Shown here piece by piece: positions 16,848-25,019 of a DNA stretch of 33,365 nucleotides. Origin of the DNA: Bacillus sp. ISL-7 (GTDB lineage: Bacteria; Bacillota; Bacilli; Bacillales_B; DSM-18226); the NCBI RefSeq assembly GCF_018613065.1, contig NZ_JAGGQW010000096.1, positions 1 through 33,365 on the forward strand, read 5' to 3'. The position numbers were made by a program, and so were the translations under genes. The notes under the pieces were generated by a model. The model was not told the origin of the DNA and did no database searches. It worked only from the letters and a program-made list of their open reading frames with translations. The number at the start of each line of letters is the position of its first letter. Positions within the stretch are counted from its first letter, which is position 1.

Positions 16848-17030
16848 TTGAGAAATAATGATGAAAAAAAGCGACAAAAACTTATCAATAAATTAATTTT
16901 TTTAAACGTCTATAACAAAGACGATCAAAAGCTTTATGAGTTGCCACTATCGAAATTAGAATATCAGTATAGAAGATTTAAATTACAAAACCATCCGCAT
17001 GGTGAGTTTGGATCTATTCAGTGGATATAA
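16848..17030 (+). CDS. fbpA: Fur-regulated basic protein A (FbpA)-like small protein
   Basis: A 60-residue basic protein. Its sequence follows the FbpA pattern: a Lys/Arg-rich helix with EKKRQKLINKL, then VYNKDDQKLYELPLSKLEYQY. In B. subtilis, FbpA helps the FsrA small RNA limit translation of iron-rich enzymes when iron is scarce. The TTG at 16848 has AAGGGAG eight bases upstream and gives the right N-terminus; a longer frame from 16803 has no ribosome site. The gene stands alone with its own promoter and terminator. Confidence 0.7.
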   Translation: MRNNDEKKRQKLINKLIFLNVYNKDDQKLYELPLSKLEYQYRRFKLQNHPHGEFGSIQWI

Positions 17031-17053
17031 AATAAATATGGTTACGTTACATT

Positions 17054-17090
17054 AGACTGTATGGTATTTCCACACCTGCGGTCTTTTTTT
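17054..17090 (+). terminator. Terminator of the FbpA-like gene
   Basis: AGACTG (17054-17059) pairs with CGGTCT (17079-17084). An inner TGG/CCA helix lies in the loop, and seven T residues follow. Confidence 0.7.
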
Positions 17091-17139
17091 GGCATGGAAA
17101 TTAAAAAATCAATGTTGGGGCAGATATGAAGAAGAAAAG

Positions 17140-17168
17140 TTGAATTTTTAGTCTATATAAAGTATTAT
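17140..17168 (+). promoter_or_regulatory. Promoter of a possible tiny RNA
   Basis: TTGAAT (17140-17145) and TATTAT (17163-17168) are separated by exactly 17 bases. The only thing downstream before the next gene is a strong terminator ending at 17224. Confidence 0.55.
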
Positions 17169-17173
17169 TTACT

Positions 17174-17224
17174 GTCTTCCGGATAACCGATGGCATGAAC
17201 ATACAATGTTCATGCTTTTTTTTT
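17174..17224 (+). ncRNA. Candidate small RNA of about 50 nt
   Basis: Transcription from the promoter at 17140-17168 would start near 17175 and stop at the terminator GCATGAACAT / ATGTTCATGC (17193-17215) with nine T residues. No open frame fits in it. It could instead be the remains of a longer deleted gene. It lies between the FbpA-like gene and the lyase gene in an otherwise empty 349-base gap. Confidence 0.35.
17193..17224 (+). terminator. Strong intrinsic terminator with no gene before it
   Basis: A perfect 10-bp stem, a 3-base loop (ACA) and nine T residues. The preceding gene already has its own terminator at 17054-17090. Confidence 0.88.
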
Positions 17225-17379
17225 AACATAAATAGGCTGGAGGCATAAAATAAACAAAAGATTGCGAACTTTTTTCTCCTGTTTTATTTTCAAAAGTTTA
17301 CTAGTCATTTAAGGTTTATTCATTCTTGTAGCCTTTTTTACCGAATTAACCATGATAGGGGAATATTGGGGGTATTGTG

Positions 17380-18915
17380 ATGAATATTAAGGAGAGCATT
17401 TTGGAAAAAGAAGGTCGGAAGTTTCCTGGAGCGACCTATTCAGAGATAGTATTGGCACCTGCTTATGAGCACGCCAAGCAATCTTTACTAGAGCCGATGA
17501 TAGCAATCCATAAAGCCCACCTGATTATGCTGGTGGAACAAGGGTTGTTGCAGGAGAGTGCGGGTTCCCAAATCCTTGCAGCTATTTGCGCGCTTGATAA
17601 GGAGAGAATTCTCCAATCCACCTATGATGGACAGTTTGAGGATCTCTTTTTCCTTGTAGAAAGTCAAATTATGAAAGTTGCCGGCGAAATGGGTGGGAGT
17701 TTGCACCTTGCTCGGAGCAGGAACGATATGGGTGTTGCAATGTACAGGATGGTTCTTCGGGGCAAGATTCTACTCGCCATCGAGGCGCTGCTTTCCTTTC
17801 AAGAAACACTTTTGAGGGTGATCGACACCTATAAAGAAACCATTGTCCTTGGGCATACCCATACACAGCAAGCCCAGCCGATGACGTTCTCCCATTATCT
17901 TCTGGGTATGTACGATGTCGTTGACCGTGACTTAAAAAGATTGAAAGCAGCCTATGATACATGCAATGCTAGTCCTCTCGGCGCGGCGGCCCTCACTACG
18001 ACTGGATTTCCGATTGACCGAAATACAGTCGCAGAGTTATTAGGATTTCCGAAAATCATTAAGAGTGCCTATGATGCGATTGGCGGTGCCGATTATTTAG
18101 GGGAAATTGCAACAGCGATACAATTAACCTTTATCAATCTCGGCCGGTTTTCACAAGACCTTCTCTTATGGTCCAGCCAGGAATTTTCAGCGATTCGTGT
18201 GGCAGACCCCTATGTTCAAACGAGTTCCATTATGCCGCAAAAAAGAAATCCAGTTTCACTAGAGCATATTCGTGCATTAAGCTCTAGCGGAATTGGGAAT
18301 GCCCAAACCGTACTTCAAATGTTACATAACACACCATACGGAGATATAAACGATACCGAGGATGACCTTCAGCCGTATTTATGGAAGGGCCTGCACCTTA
18401 TTGATCAAGTTTTTCGGTTAACAAACGTGGTGGTTGGAACACTTGAAGTAAATGAAGCACTGTTAAAAAGAAGGGCCCAAGAAAGTTTTGCGACGATAAC
18501 GGAATTAGCTGACACCCTGTTTAGGAAAGCAAACATCCCGTTTCGAACCTCTCATTCCATTGCCAGCCAGGTGGTGAAAATTGCCTTGGCCAGAGGACTG
18601 AATGCTACTCTTGTCACATCTGTACTCGTGGATGAAGCGGCAAAAGCAGTTGTCGGAATTCCGTTGAATTTACCGGAGGAGATCATTCGCACAGCAATGG
18701 ACCCAGAACACTTTGTTAAAACTCGGTCGCTGCCTGGCGGACCAGCACCGGAGGAAATGAAGCGGGCCATTGTGGAAAGAGAAGCTAGTCTACACCACGA
18801 TATTTCTATACTCCATACTGAGGTTAATCGAATTAAAGTTTGTATGGAAAGACTTGACCAACTGACAAGCCATTGGGGTAAAACGGATGAAAACGATATC
18901 AATACTGGACATTGA
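17380..18915 (+). CDS. Argininosuccinate lyase-family C-N lyase of unknown substrate
   Basis: A 511-residue protein of the fumarase/aspartase superfamily, closest to argininosuccinate lyase. It has LARSRNDMGVAMYR near residue 110, GHTHTQQAQPMTFSHYLLG, ASPLGAAAL and the signature TSSIMPQKRNPVS with the catalytic serine near residue 283. True ArgH is usually about 460 residues. This one is about 50 longer, differs at conserved spots (MGVAMYR for the usual QVATD), and has no argG nearby. An ArgH role is therefore doubtful. Superfamily relatives of similar length, such as EDDS lyase, cleave other fumarate-derived C-N bonds. The ATG at 17380 is spaced better from GGGGG than the GTG at 17377. It is a single-gene unit. 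Confidence 0.72.
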   Translation: MNIKESILEKEGRKFPGATYSEIVLAPAYEHAKQSLLEPMIAIHKAHLIMLVEQGLLQESAGSQILAAICALDKERILQSTYDGQFEDLFFLVESQIMKVAGEMGGSLHLARSRNDMGVAMYRMVLRGKILLAIEALLSFQETLLRVIDTYKETIVLGHTHTQQAQPMTFSHYLLGMYDVVDRDLKRLKAAYDTCNASPLGAAALTTTGFPIDRNTVAELLGFPKIIKSAYDAIGGADYLGEIATAIQLTFINLGRFSQDLLLWSSQEFSAIRVADPYVQTSSIMPQKRNPVSLEHIRALSSSGIGNAQTVLQMLHNTPYGDINDTEDDLQPYLWKGLHLIDQVFRLTNVVVGTLEVNEALLKRRAQESFATITELADTLFRKANIPFRTSHSIASQVVKIALARGLNATLVTSVLVDEAAKAVVGIPLNLPEEIIRTAMDPEHFVKTRSLPGGPAPEEMKRAIVEREASLHHDISILHTEVNRIKVCMERLDQLTSHWGKTDENDINTGH

Positions 18916-19023
18916 TGAAGGCGGCAGTTAATTCCAGAAGACAATATGTGATGATCAGGACCCTACTGTTCTTAAATAGGGGAATGACTTAGTAAAATAT
19001 AGTAAAAAATATTTAATTTCTAC

Positions 19024-19051
19024 TTAACTGGTAGGAATTGTCGGGTATAAG
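19024..19051 (+). promoter_or_regulatory. Promoter-like block matching the FbpA promoter
   Basis: TTAACT and TATAAG with a 16-base spacer inside CTTAACTGGTAGGAATTGT, which matches 16741-16759 at all but two positions. No gene follows directly; a strong terminator lies about 50 bases downstream. Confidence 0.4.
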
Positions 19052-19098
19052 ATGTTAGTAAATAGTTGCTCAATAATTTATATGCCGACTGGTTAACT

Positions 19099-19152
19099 AG
19101 AAGCTCTCAATTCAAGGTGAGATTATCTTGAAATGAGGGCCTCTTTTTTTTT
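19099..19152 (+). terminator. Intrinsic terminator after the lyase gene
   Basis: Two 18-base arms, 19099-19116 and 19127-19144, pair except for two mismatches, and about nine T residues follow. It ends either the lyase transcript or a short RNA from the promoter-like block at 19024-19051. Confidence 0.82.
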
Positions 19153-19249
19153 CAATAAAAGAGAAAGGGAATAACGATCTATCATCGGACCAAGGGGAAA
19201 AAATAACCTTATTCAAGGCTAAAAAATATAAAAATGGGAGGGAAATAAA

Positions 19250-19312
19250 TTGTCAAATTCAGTTAATCAGCTAAAAAAAGATACTCAAAAAATTTCATTT
19301 CGGGGCAATTAA
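19250..19312 (+). pseudogene. Truncated start of an unidentified gene (20 codons)
   Basis: GGGAGGG stands seven bases before a TTG that opens a 20-codon frame rich in Asn, Lys and Gln, ending at TAA 19310-19312. Such a good ribosome site before so short a frame suggests a gene cut short by deletion. A tiny functional peptide cannot be excluded. Nothing else is recognisable between 18916 and 19400 apart from the terminator and the promoter-like block. Confidence 0.25.
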
Positions 19313-19402
19313 ATCTATTAAATCAAGTCCGCATACTATTTCAGAGCTATAAAATCATAGTTCCTACTATTTAAACAAAGTAAATAAAATTCTGAATATT
19401 AT

Positions 19403-19411
19403 GTTATAATA
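19403..19411 (+). promoter_or_regulatory. Extended -10 promoter upstream of the aromatic regulator
   Basis: TGTTATAAT fits the extended -10 form TGnTATAAT. The -35 region is poor. The distance to the regulator start at 19611 is about 200 bases and includes the hairpin at 19529-19580. Confidence 0.45.
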
Positions 19412-19528
19412 CTACTAAAATAAATAGTTCTACTTAGTTGTTTGAATAATTACATAATGAACGTTTAGTTAGTCGCAAAGGAAGTAGAGGATTCTATAGA
19501 TTCGTATTTAAACGCTAAAAATTAAAAG

Positions 19529-19580
19529 GTGCCTGTCACTTGTCGAATGCTACAAATTTCGAGTGGGACAGGCACTTTTT
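19529..19580 (+). terminator. Dispersed-type hairpin with terminator tail in the regulator leader
   Basis: GTGCCTGTC (19529-19537) pairs perfectly with GACAGGCAC (19567-19575), with a weaker inner TCGAA/TTCGA pair, and five T residues follow. I know similar GTGCCTGTCAC hairpins as a dispersed Bacillus repeat. Lying 31 bases before the regulator start and downstream of its likely promoter, it could act as an attenuator. Confidence 0.6.
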
Positions 19581-19610
19581 CAGGAGCACAGACTAAGGGG
19601 TCGAGCAAAT

Positions 19611-21443
19611 ATGAGTTTTAACCAAATGCACATAAAAGATGCTTTTGAATTACCTAAAGAAACAGTTTTGAATGAATTTTATGAACGAATTATTACAATC
19701 CCTATTGAAGCAAGAACAAATTTGAAAAATGAGCTCATTACCGTCATTGGCGAGGAACGAACAAGGGGCGTATTTATTCGCTACGGCTGGCATTGTGGTG
19801 TGAGTGATGCGGAAAAAGCCATGTCGCTGCAATGGGACGATGAGATGGATTTGGTAAATGCAGGTCCTAAATTTCACAAGTTGCATGGTTACTTAGATAA
19901 AGTGGAAATTTTGGAAATGAGCTTTGATGAGAAAAAGAAATGTAATTTTATTGAAGTCCTTTGGATTAATACGTTTGAAGCGTCTCAATATTTAAAAGCC
20001 AAAGGCCTTAGTGAAGAGCCTGTTTGTCACACCTTGTGCGGATATGCAAGCGCTTACCTGTCAAAAGTGTTGCAACAGCCAATCCTTGTTAAGGAAGTAG
20101 AATGTCGCGCGATGGGCCACGAGCAATGCAAATGTATTTGTATGCCAATAGAAAAATGGGGAGAAGAAATTACGAGTGATCTGAGTTACTATCAAGCGAA
20201 TAGCATGATCAAGGAACTAGATGAAATTACAGCGAAATTAAAAATGGAGCGGGACCATTTAAGTAAAGCGAGCGATATACACCGGCAATTAATTGAGGAA
20301 CTACTGTCGAACCAAGGGTTACAAAAAGTTGTTGATATTTTATTTGAAACGACTGGTTTAGCCGTCTTTATTGAAGATGAATATAATCAAATCATTGTAA
20401 AATCAGGAAACTTTCCGAATCAGCTTACGTTAAATACATTTAGAGATTCGAACACTACATTTGTACGTTATTCAGAAAAGCTTTCTTTGTTACGTACCCC
20501 AATTTTTTATGGACAGCAAATTAAAGGCTATTGTTCTTTTGTTTTTACAGGAGAGAATCAGCCGAATGAGCTTGATTATATGATTATTGAAAAGGCAGCA
20601 ATAACGTCTTCGCTTATATTATTGAATGAAAGTATAAAAGTTACTACGGAGCAAACGATTAAACGGAGCTTTTTAAATGATATCTTGGAAGGTCGATTAG
20701 CAAAGGAAGAAATGTATAAAATTGCCTATTATTTAGATTTCAATCCTTCCTCGACCTATTGGATGTTAACGTTTGAACGATTTGTAAAGGAACCAAAAAT
20801 TGAACATGAAATAGCGTTTAATGAAGAAATGATTCATCATATTCATCTATTTTTGAAAGAGCGCACGATCAATTCAATCGTTTCACAAAAACTCAACAAA
20901 ATTATTATATTAATTGAGTACCCAACTTTTGAAAGTTTGCATCTATCACAGTCTACTTTTATCGATCAATTGTTAAAGCATTGTTCACGGCGTTTCCCAA
21001 AATATAGGATTTCTGTTGGTGTTAGCTCTGTCGTCCAGGAGTTTTCACAAACTGTCACGCTATACAATGAAACATTGGCGGCATTACGTGCAACAAACAA
21101 TCGAAAAAATGTTAATTACTTCGAAGAGCTAGGCATTGAAAGTGTTTTATTTCAAATACAGGATGATGTGTTGATTGAGCGCTTTGTGAATCAACATATT
21201 GGTAGGTTGTTAGAAGTAGATAGTAATGAATTTGAGTTAATAAAAACGTTATTTACCTATATAGATAATGGAAGCAGTATTAACGATACTGCGAAGGAAT
21301 TATCCATGTCGATTAGCGGATTACGCTATCGACTGGCCAAAATTAGTGAGATTTTAAACCATGATCTTAATGATACACAATATGCCTTCACACTTTATTT
21401 AGCAATCAATATTTTAAAAGCAAAAGGAAAAATTGAGATGTAA
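19611..21443 (+). CDS. Aromatic-sensing regulator: XylR N-terminal + V4R domains with PucR-type HTH
   Basis: A 610-residue regulator and the likely activator of the downstream aromatic operon. The N-terminal 110 residues fit the XylR_N sensor domain (RYGWHCGVSDAEKAMSL and the FHKLHGYLDKVEI region). A V4R domain follows at about 115-180, with clustered cysteines in PVCHTLCGYA and VECRAMGHEQCKCICMP. After a coiled coil (about 195-240) and a central domain of several hundred residues, the end carries a PucR-type helix-turn-helix (INDTAKELSMSISGLRYRLAKI). In proteobacterial XylR/DmpR the same sensor is joined to a sigma-54 activator domain; here that is replaced by a PucR-like output. A longer frame from 19563 runs into the hairpin and lacks a ribosome site; AAGGGG supports the ATG at 19611. 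Confidence 0.83.
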   Translation: MSFNQMHIKDAFELPKETVLNEFYERIITIPIEARTNLKNELITVIGEERTRGVFIRYGWHCGVSDAEKAMSLQWDDEMDLVNAGPKFHKLHGYLDKVEILEMSFDEKKKCNFIEVLWINTFEASQYLKAKGLSEEPVCHTLCGYASAYLSKVLQQPILVKEVECRAMGHEQCKCICMPIEKWGEEITSDLSYYQANSMIKELDEITAKLKMERDHLSKASDIHRQLIEELLSNQGLQKVVDILFETTGLAVFIEDEYNQIIVKSGNFPNQLTLNTFRDSNTTFVRYSEKLSLLRTPIFYGQQIKGYCSFVFTGENQPNELDYMIIEKAAITSSLILLNESIKVTTEQTIKRSFLNDILEGRLAKEEMYKIAYYLDFNPSSTYWMLTFERFVKEPKIEHEIAFNEEMIHHIHLFLKERTINSIVSQKLNKIIILIEYPTFESLHLSQSTFIDQLLKHCSRRFPKYRISVGVSSVVQEFSQTVTLYNETLAALRATNNRKNVNYFEELGIESVLFQIQDDVLIERFVNQHIGRLLEVDSNEFELIKTLFTYIDNGSSINDTAKELSMSISGLRYRLAKISEILNHDLNDTQYAFTLYLAINILKAKGKIEM

Positions 21444-21447
21444 CTAT

Positions 21448-21485
21448 AAGCCTTGCCCATTACTTGTTGATGGACAAGGCTTTTT
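21448..21485 (+). terminator. Intrinsic terminator of the regulator gene
   Basis: AAGCCTTGCCCAT pairs with ATGGACAAGGCTT with one mismatch, and five T residues follow. The regulator is therefore a separate transcript from the catabolic operon. Confidence 0.85.
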
Positions 21486-21629
21486 CGTAGTTAAATAATG
21501 AAAAAAGTTTATTTGATTCATCATTTTACAAAAACTATCTAGCTAATGCCCTTTCTTTTGTAACGGCTAGAAATATAAACTTATCATGATTTACGCAATC
21601 CAATTAAATATATAAAGAAAATATTTAAT

Positions 21630-21643
21630 AGGAAACGTTTTAA
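21630..21643. promoter_or_regulatory. cre-like site 1
   Basis: AGGAAACGTTTTAA is a near match to the CcpA-binding consensus WTGNAANCGNWNNCW with the central ACGTTT dyad. It is paired with a better site 103 bases downstream. Confidence 0.45.
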
Positions 21644-21660
21644 AAACAATCTAAATTCAG

Positions 21661-21702
21661 TATCTACCGTAGGTATATTTAAAATATTCTAAATATTATA
21701 AT
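21661..21702 (+). promoter_or_regulatory. Promoter of the aromatic operon with upstream dyad
   Basis: TATAAT lies at 21697-21702 with no good -35 box, as expected for an activator-dependent promoter. The dyad TACCGTAGGTA (21666-21676) lies just upstream and is a candidate activator site. The remainder of 21486-21630 is AT-rich and empty. Confidence 0.4.
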
Positions 21703-21732
21703 TCAAATCAGTAGCAGATGCTTAATAGAATT

Positions 21733-21746
21733 TGAAAACGTTTACT
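21733..21746. promoter_or_regulatory. cre-like site 2 (CcpA)
   Basis: TGAAAACGTTTACT closely fits the CcpA consensus TGWAARCGYTWNCW. It lies between the promoter and the first gene of the operon, a position suited to catabolite repression by roadblock. Confidence 0.6.
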
Positions 21747-21763
21747 TAAGAGGAGGAAGGTAT

Positions 21764-22966
21764 ATGGCAGTTAATCTTTTAGAAGTTAAAAAGACTCCCA
21801 ACAAAGAAGAACTACTTAGGAGGGCAAAGGAGGTTGGTTTATTAGCTGAAAAATACGCTTTAAAGGCAGATCAAGATTCAAAGCTTCCAGATGAAGTAAT
21901 TGAAAAAATAAAAGAAGCTGGATTTCATAAACTTTTACGACCAAAAGAATATGGCGGCCAAGATTTAGATTACTTTACTTTTGGTGAAATGATCCGCACG
22001 ATCGCGAATCATAGTATCGCCGCTGCATGGTTAAGTTATTTCTTTGTTATTCATGAAACCTGGGTTGCGTTTTTACCAAAAGAAAGCCGTGATGAATTGT
22101 ATGGACATGGTGGCTTAATGGCAGATGTATTTGCCCCTGTCGGGAAAGTAATCGAAGATGGCGAAGGCTATCGCCTTTCAGGGCAATGGAACTTCTGTAG
22201 TGGAGTGCTTTGGAGTGATTGGATTGGACTAGGCGCAATCACCAAGCTAAAGGATGGGACAGAGCCGGAATATTGTTTATTTATTTTGAATAAAGAGGAA
22301 GCGGAAATCGTCCATAACTGGGATGCAATGGGCTTGCGTGGGTCAGGAAGTAACGCGGTGAAAGTTGACAACGTTTACATACCGCCGAATCGAATTTTCC
22401 ATGCAACACGTATCATTAACGGTGCAGGCCCAGTAGATAGTAATTTTGAGCCTGACTATCAAATTTTCAATGTACCCTATATCCCATGGTTCTTAATGGG
22501 CTTCCAATTTATTCAGATTGGCGGCATTGAACGATTGATTGATATTTTCCAAGAAAAAACACAAAATCGGATTCGTATTTTTAACAATAATGCAAATGAA
22601 AAAGAAGCAGCTAGTAGTCAACGCGTACTGGCGGAATTAAAACTACAATTAAGTTCTTTAAAAGGCTTAGCAAATGATTACGTTGAAAGGATAACGTATT
22701 ATCAACAAAATCGCATTCGAACATTGGATGAAGAAGAGCGTGAAAGATTGTTCGGGATTCGTGGGCATATATCAAAAACGACTTCTGAGATGGCGCTTCG
22801 TATTTTACTAACTTTAGGTGGAAACTCCGTATTTAAAGGGCAACCGACCGAATTGTTTGTGCGTGACATTATGACAGCAGCTTCTCATCCGACGCACCAT
22901 TACGAAGATGCAATGGCATCATATGGCAAGTCAATCTTTGGCTTTAAAGGAAACCCAATTTGGTAA
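21764..22966 (+). CDS. Flavin-dependent phenol-type monooxygenase (acyl-CoA dehydrogenase fold, HsaA/HpaB-C2-like)
   Basis: A 400-residue member of the group D flavin monooxygenases, which share the acyl-CoA dehydrogenase fold but use reduced flavin from a partner to hydroxylate phenols. The N-terminal helical domain has LPDEVIEKIKEAGFHKLLRP and YGGQ. The middle beta domain has GYRLSGQWNFCSGV and WDAMGLRGSGSNAV. The C-terminal helical bundle ends in a HPTHHYEDA-type segment. It resembles HsaA and p-hydroxyphenylacetate hydroxylase C2. The flavin reductase encoded at 25020-25484 is the probable partner. It is the first gene of the operon, with AGGAGGAAGG before the ATG. It would turn a phenolic substrate into a catechol for the next enzyme. 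Confidence 0.8.
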   Translation: MAVNLLEVKKTPNKEELLRRAKEVGLLAEKYALKADQDSKLPDEVIEKIKEAGFHKLLRPKEYGGQDLDYFTFGEMIRTIANHSIAAAWLSYFFVIHETWVAFLPKESRDELYGHGGLMADVFAPVGKVIEDGEGYRLSGQWNFCSGVLWSDWIGLGAITKLKDGTEPEYCLFILNKEEAEIVHNWDAMGLRGSGSNAVKVDNVYIPPNRIFHATRIINGAGPVDSNFEPDYQIFNVPYIPWFLMGFQFIQIGGIERLIDIFQEKTQNRIRIFNNNANEKEAASSQRVLAELKLQLSSLKGLANDYVERITYYQQNRIRTLDEEERERLFGIRGHISKTTSEMALRILLTLGGNSVFKGQPTELFVRDIMTAASHPTHHYEDAMASYGKSIFGFKGNPIW

Positions 22967-22990
22967 ATAAAACTTTGGAGGGAATGTGAA

Positions 22991-23968
22991 ATGATGAAAG
23001 AACCTATTTTTGATGTGGCACATCTGGCACATATTGAAATTTATAGTCCTAAAGTAGAAGAGTCTGTTTGGTTTTTTAAAGAAATTTTAGGGATGGAAGA
23101 ATCGCACCGCCAAGGTGATTCTGTTTATATGCGTGCTTACGAGGATTTTTATCATCATACATTGATCATTACGAAAAATGATGAAGCGGGTCTTGGGCAT
23201 GTGGCATGGCGTGCCACTTCTCCGCAAGCTCTAGAGCGTAGGGTACGAGAAATTGAAGCGACAGGTTATGGAATGGGGTGGATTGAAGGCGATGTCGGTC
23301 ATGGACCAGCCTATCAATTTACCACACCAGATGGACATAAAATGGAAATTCTTTGGGAGGTTGAATATTTCAAAGCGAATAAGGAACAAGCTACACCACT
23401 CTTAAGCCGTCCACAAAGGCGTCCGCGTCGCGGAGTACCAGTACGTCGCTTAGACCATGTGAATGTCCTGGCGAGCGAAACAAATAAAAACGTTGAGTTC
23501 TTAGAAAATGCACTTGGATTTAAAGTGCGCGAACGTATTCTAAATGATGATAATACAGATGTAGCAGCATGGTTAAGTTCGAACTCATTAGTGCACGAAG
23601 TGGCCATCATGGGAGACGCATTAGCTGAAAAAGGAAGATTACATCATATTTGCTACTGGTACGGCTATCCCCAACATTTAATGGATGTAAGTGAATTATT
23701 GGTGGAGCATGGGTATAAAATTGAAGCAGGTCCTGGCAAGCACGGTGTCTCTCAGGCTTACTTCCTATATGTGATCGAACCTGGGGGCAATCGTGTTGAA
23801 TTATTCGGTGACACGGGTTATCAAATTTTTGACCCAGACTGGAAAACGGTTGAATGGAAAGGAAAAGATTTAGAGCATGCAATTATTTGGTACGGCTCTA
23901 ATTTACCACAAGAGTTCTTTGAATATGGAACTCCAGTGAAGCAAAAGGCAGTTGCACCATTAAAATAA
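22991..23968 (+). CDS. Catechol 2,3-dioxygenase, PheB-like extradiol ring-cleaving enzyme
   Basis: A 325-residue two-domain vicinal-oxygen-chelate dioxygenase. It opens catechols next to the two hydroxyls to give 2-hydroxymuconic semialdehyde-type products. The C-terminal domain holds the iron ligands His156 (RRLDHVNVL), one of His218/219 ([10 protein letters not shown]) and Glu270 (GNRVELFGD). The nearby active-site His251 and Tyr260 are in the usual places. The N-terminal [14 protein letters not shown] and the whole layout closely resemble PheB of thermophilic Geobacillus phenol degraders. It follows the monooxygenase by 24 bases, with GGAGG before the ATG. Confidence 0.87.
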   Translation: MMKEPIFDVAHLAHIEIYSPKVEESVWFFKEILGMEESHRQGDSVYMRAYEDFYHHTLIITKNDEAGLGHVAWRATSPQALERRVREIEATGYGMGWIEGDVGHGPAYQFTTPDGHKMEILWEVEYFKANKEQATPLLSRPQRRPRRGVPVRRLDHVNVLASETNKNVEFLENALGFKVRERILNDDNTDVAAWLSSNSLVHEVAIMGDALAEKGRLHHICYWYGYPQHLMDVSELLVEHGYKIEAGPGKHGVSQAYFLYVIEPGGNRVELFGDTGYQIFDPDWKTVEWKGKDLEHAIIWYGSNLPQEFFEYGTPVKQKAVAPLK

Positions 23969-23987
23969 ATGCTGGTGAATAGTTAAA

Positions 23988-24062
23988 GGTGAGCTTCTCC
24001 AATGGACAAGCTCACCATGTATGGATTGTAAAAGCGAGAGGAAGCTTTCAATAGTTTCCTCT
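23988..24062 (+). promoter_or_regulatory. Two hairpins between dioxygenase and hydrolase genes
   Basis: GGTGAGCTT (23988-23996) pairs with AAGCTCACC (24008-24016). AGAGGAA (24037-24043) pairs with TTCCTCT (24056-24062). Neither has a run of T, so they are more likely RNA stabilising or processing elements than terminators. They divide the operon mRNA after the second gene. Confidence 0.5.
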
Positions 24063-24095
24063 ATCTTTATTAATAGATGAAAGGAGCAATGCGTA

Positions 24096-24914
24096 ATGAC
24101 GATTATCTCAAAATATATGGATGTGAATGGGATTAATACACACTATCATGAGGAAGGGAGAGGAGCAGAAAAAATTATTTTAATACATGGGTCAGGACCA
24201 GGTGTATCTGCCTTCGCAAACTGGCGCTTAATTATCCCACGCTTAAGTGAATCCTATCATGTATTTGCACCAGATATTATTGGTTTTGGCAAAACGGATA
24301 AACTCCCCAATCATCAATATACCGTTGAATTGTGGGTACAACATTTAATTAGCTTTATTGAATCTGTGTCGGATGAGCCTGTTCACTTAGTCGGCAACTC
24401 AATGGGCGGCGCATTAGCACTTCATGTTGCCTACCAAAGACCGGACCTTGTGAAAAAATTAATTTTAATGGGTAGTGTTGGCATTAAGCACCAAATTTCT
24501 GAAGGATTAGAACGTGTTTGGGGGTATGAGCCAAGTTTGGAGTCCATGCGAGAATTAATTGAATTATTCTCGTACGATGAAAAAGCAGCGAAAAATGAAG
24601 AATTAGTCCGTCTTCGCTATGAAGCTAGTATTGAACCGGAGGTAAAAGATGCATTTTCGGCCATGTTCCCAGAGCCTCGCCAACAAAAACTGGACGAATT
24701 GGCGTTAACCGATGGACAAATTCAAAGTATTAACGTACAAACACTATTATTCCATGGCTTGAATGACAAGGTTATCCCCATTGCAGACACAAGCTATTGT
24801 CTTATTGAATTGCTTCCGCATGCAGAACTACATGTATTTAATGAGTGCGGGCATTGGACACAAATCGAAAAAACCGAGCCGTTCGTGGAGAATATTATAA
24901 GATTTATTAAATGA
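24096..24914 (+). CDS. Meta-cleavage product hydrolase (alpha/beta hydrolase, BphD/XylF-like)
   Basis: A 272-residue alpha/beta hydrolase. The catalytic triad is Ser102 (GNSMGG), Asp224 (HGLNDKVIP) and His253 (CGHWTQIEK), and the oxyanion motif is HGSGPGVSAFANW (residues 31-43), typical of C-C bond hydrolases of meta-cleavage pathways. These split the ring-opened product into 2-hydroxypenta-2,4-dienoate and a carboxylic acid. AAAGGAG precedes the ATG. Which acid is released depends on the ring substituent, which cannot be read from sequence. Confidence 0.83.
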   Translation: MTIISKYMDVNGINTHYHEEGRGAEKIILIHGSGPGVSAFANWRLIIPRLSESYHVFAPDIIGFGKTDKLPNHQYTVELWVQHLISFIESVSDEPVHLVGNSMGGALALHVAYQRPDLVKKLILMGSVGIKHQISEGLERVWGYEPSLESMRELIELFSYDEKAAKNEELVRLRYEASIEPEVKDAFSAMFPEPRQQKLDELALTDGQIQSINVQTLLFHGLNDKVIPIADTSYCLIELLPHAELHVFNECGHWTQIEKTEPFVENIIRFIK

Positions 24915-25019
24915 TGAACTCATAAAGATGAGCCCACGCGTAATGGAGGATTTCGAAAAGTAAAATGCGTAATTTCAATATTCCTATTTGATAAAAATAA
25001 TCTTGGGAGGTTCATAAAA

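Noticed and set aside
17380..18915. Arginine biosynthesis ArgH
   Set aside because: No argG or other arg genes nearby, larger size and altered conserved residues; kept as a lyase of unknown substrate.
19563..19610. Earlier start for the aromatic regulator
   Set aside because: The extension lies within the hairpin arm and its T tail and has no ribosome site; ATG 19611 with AAGGGG gives the proper domain start.
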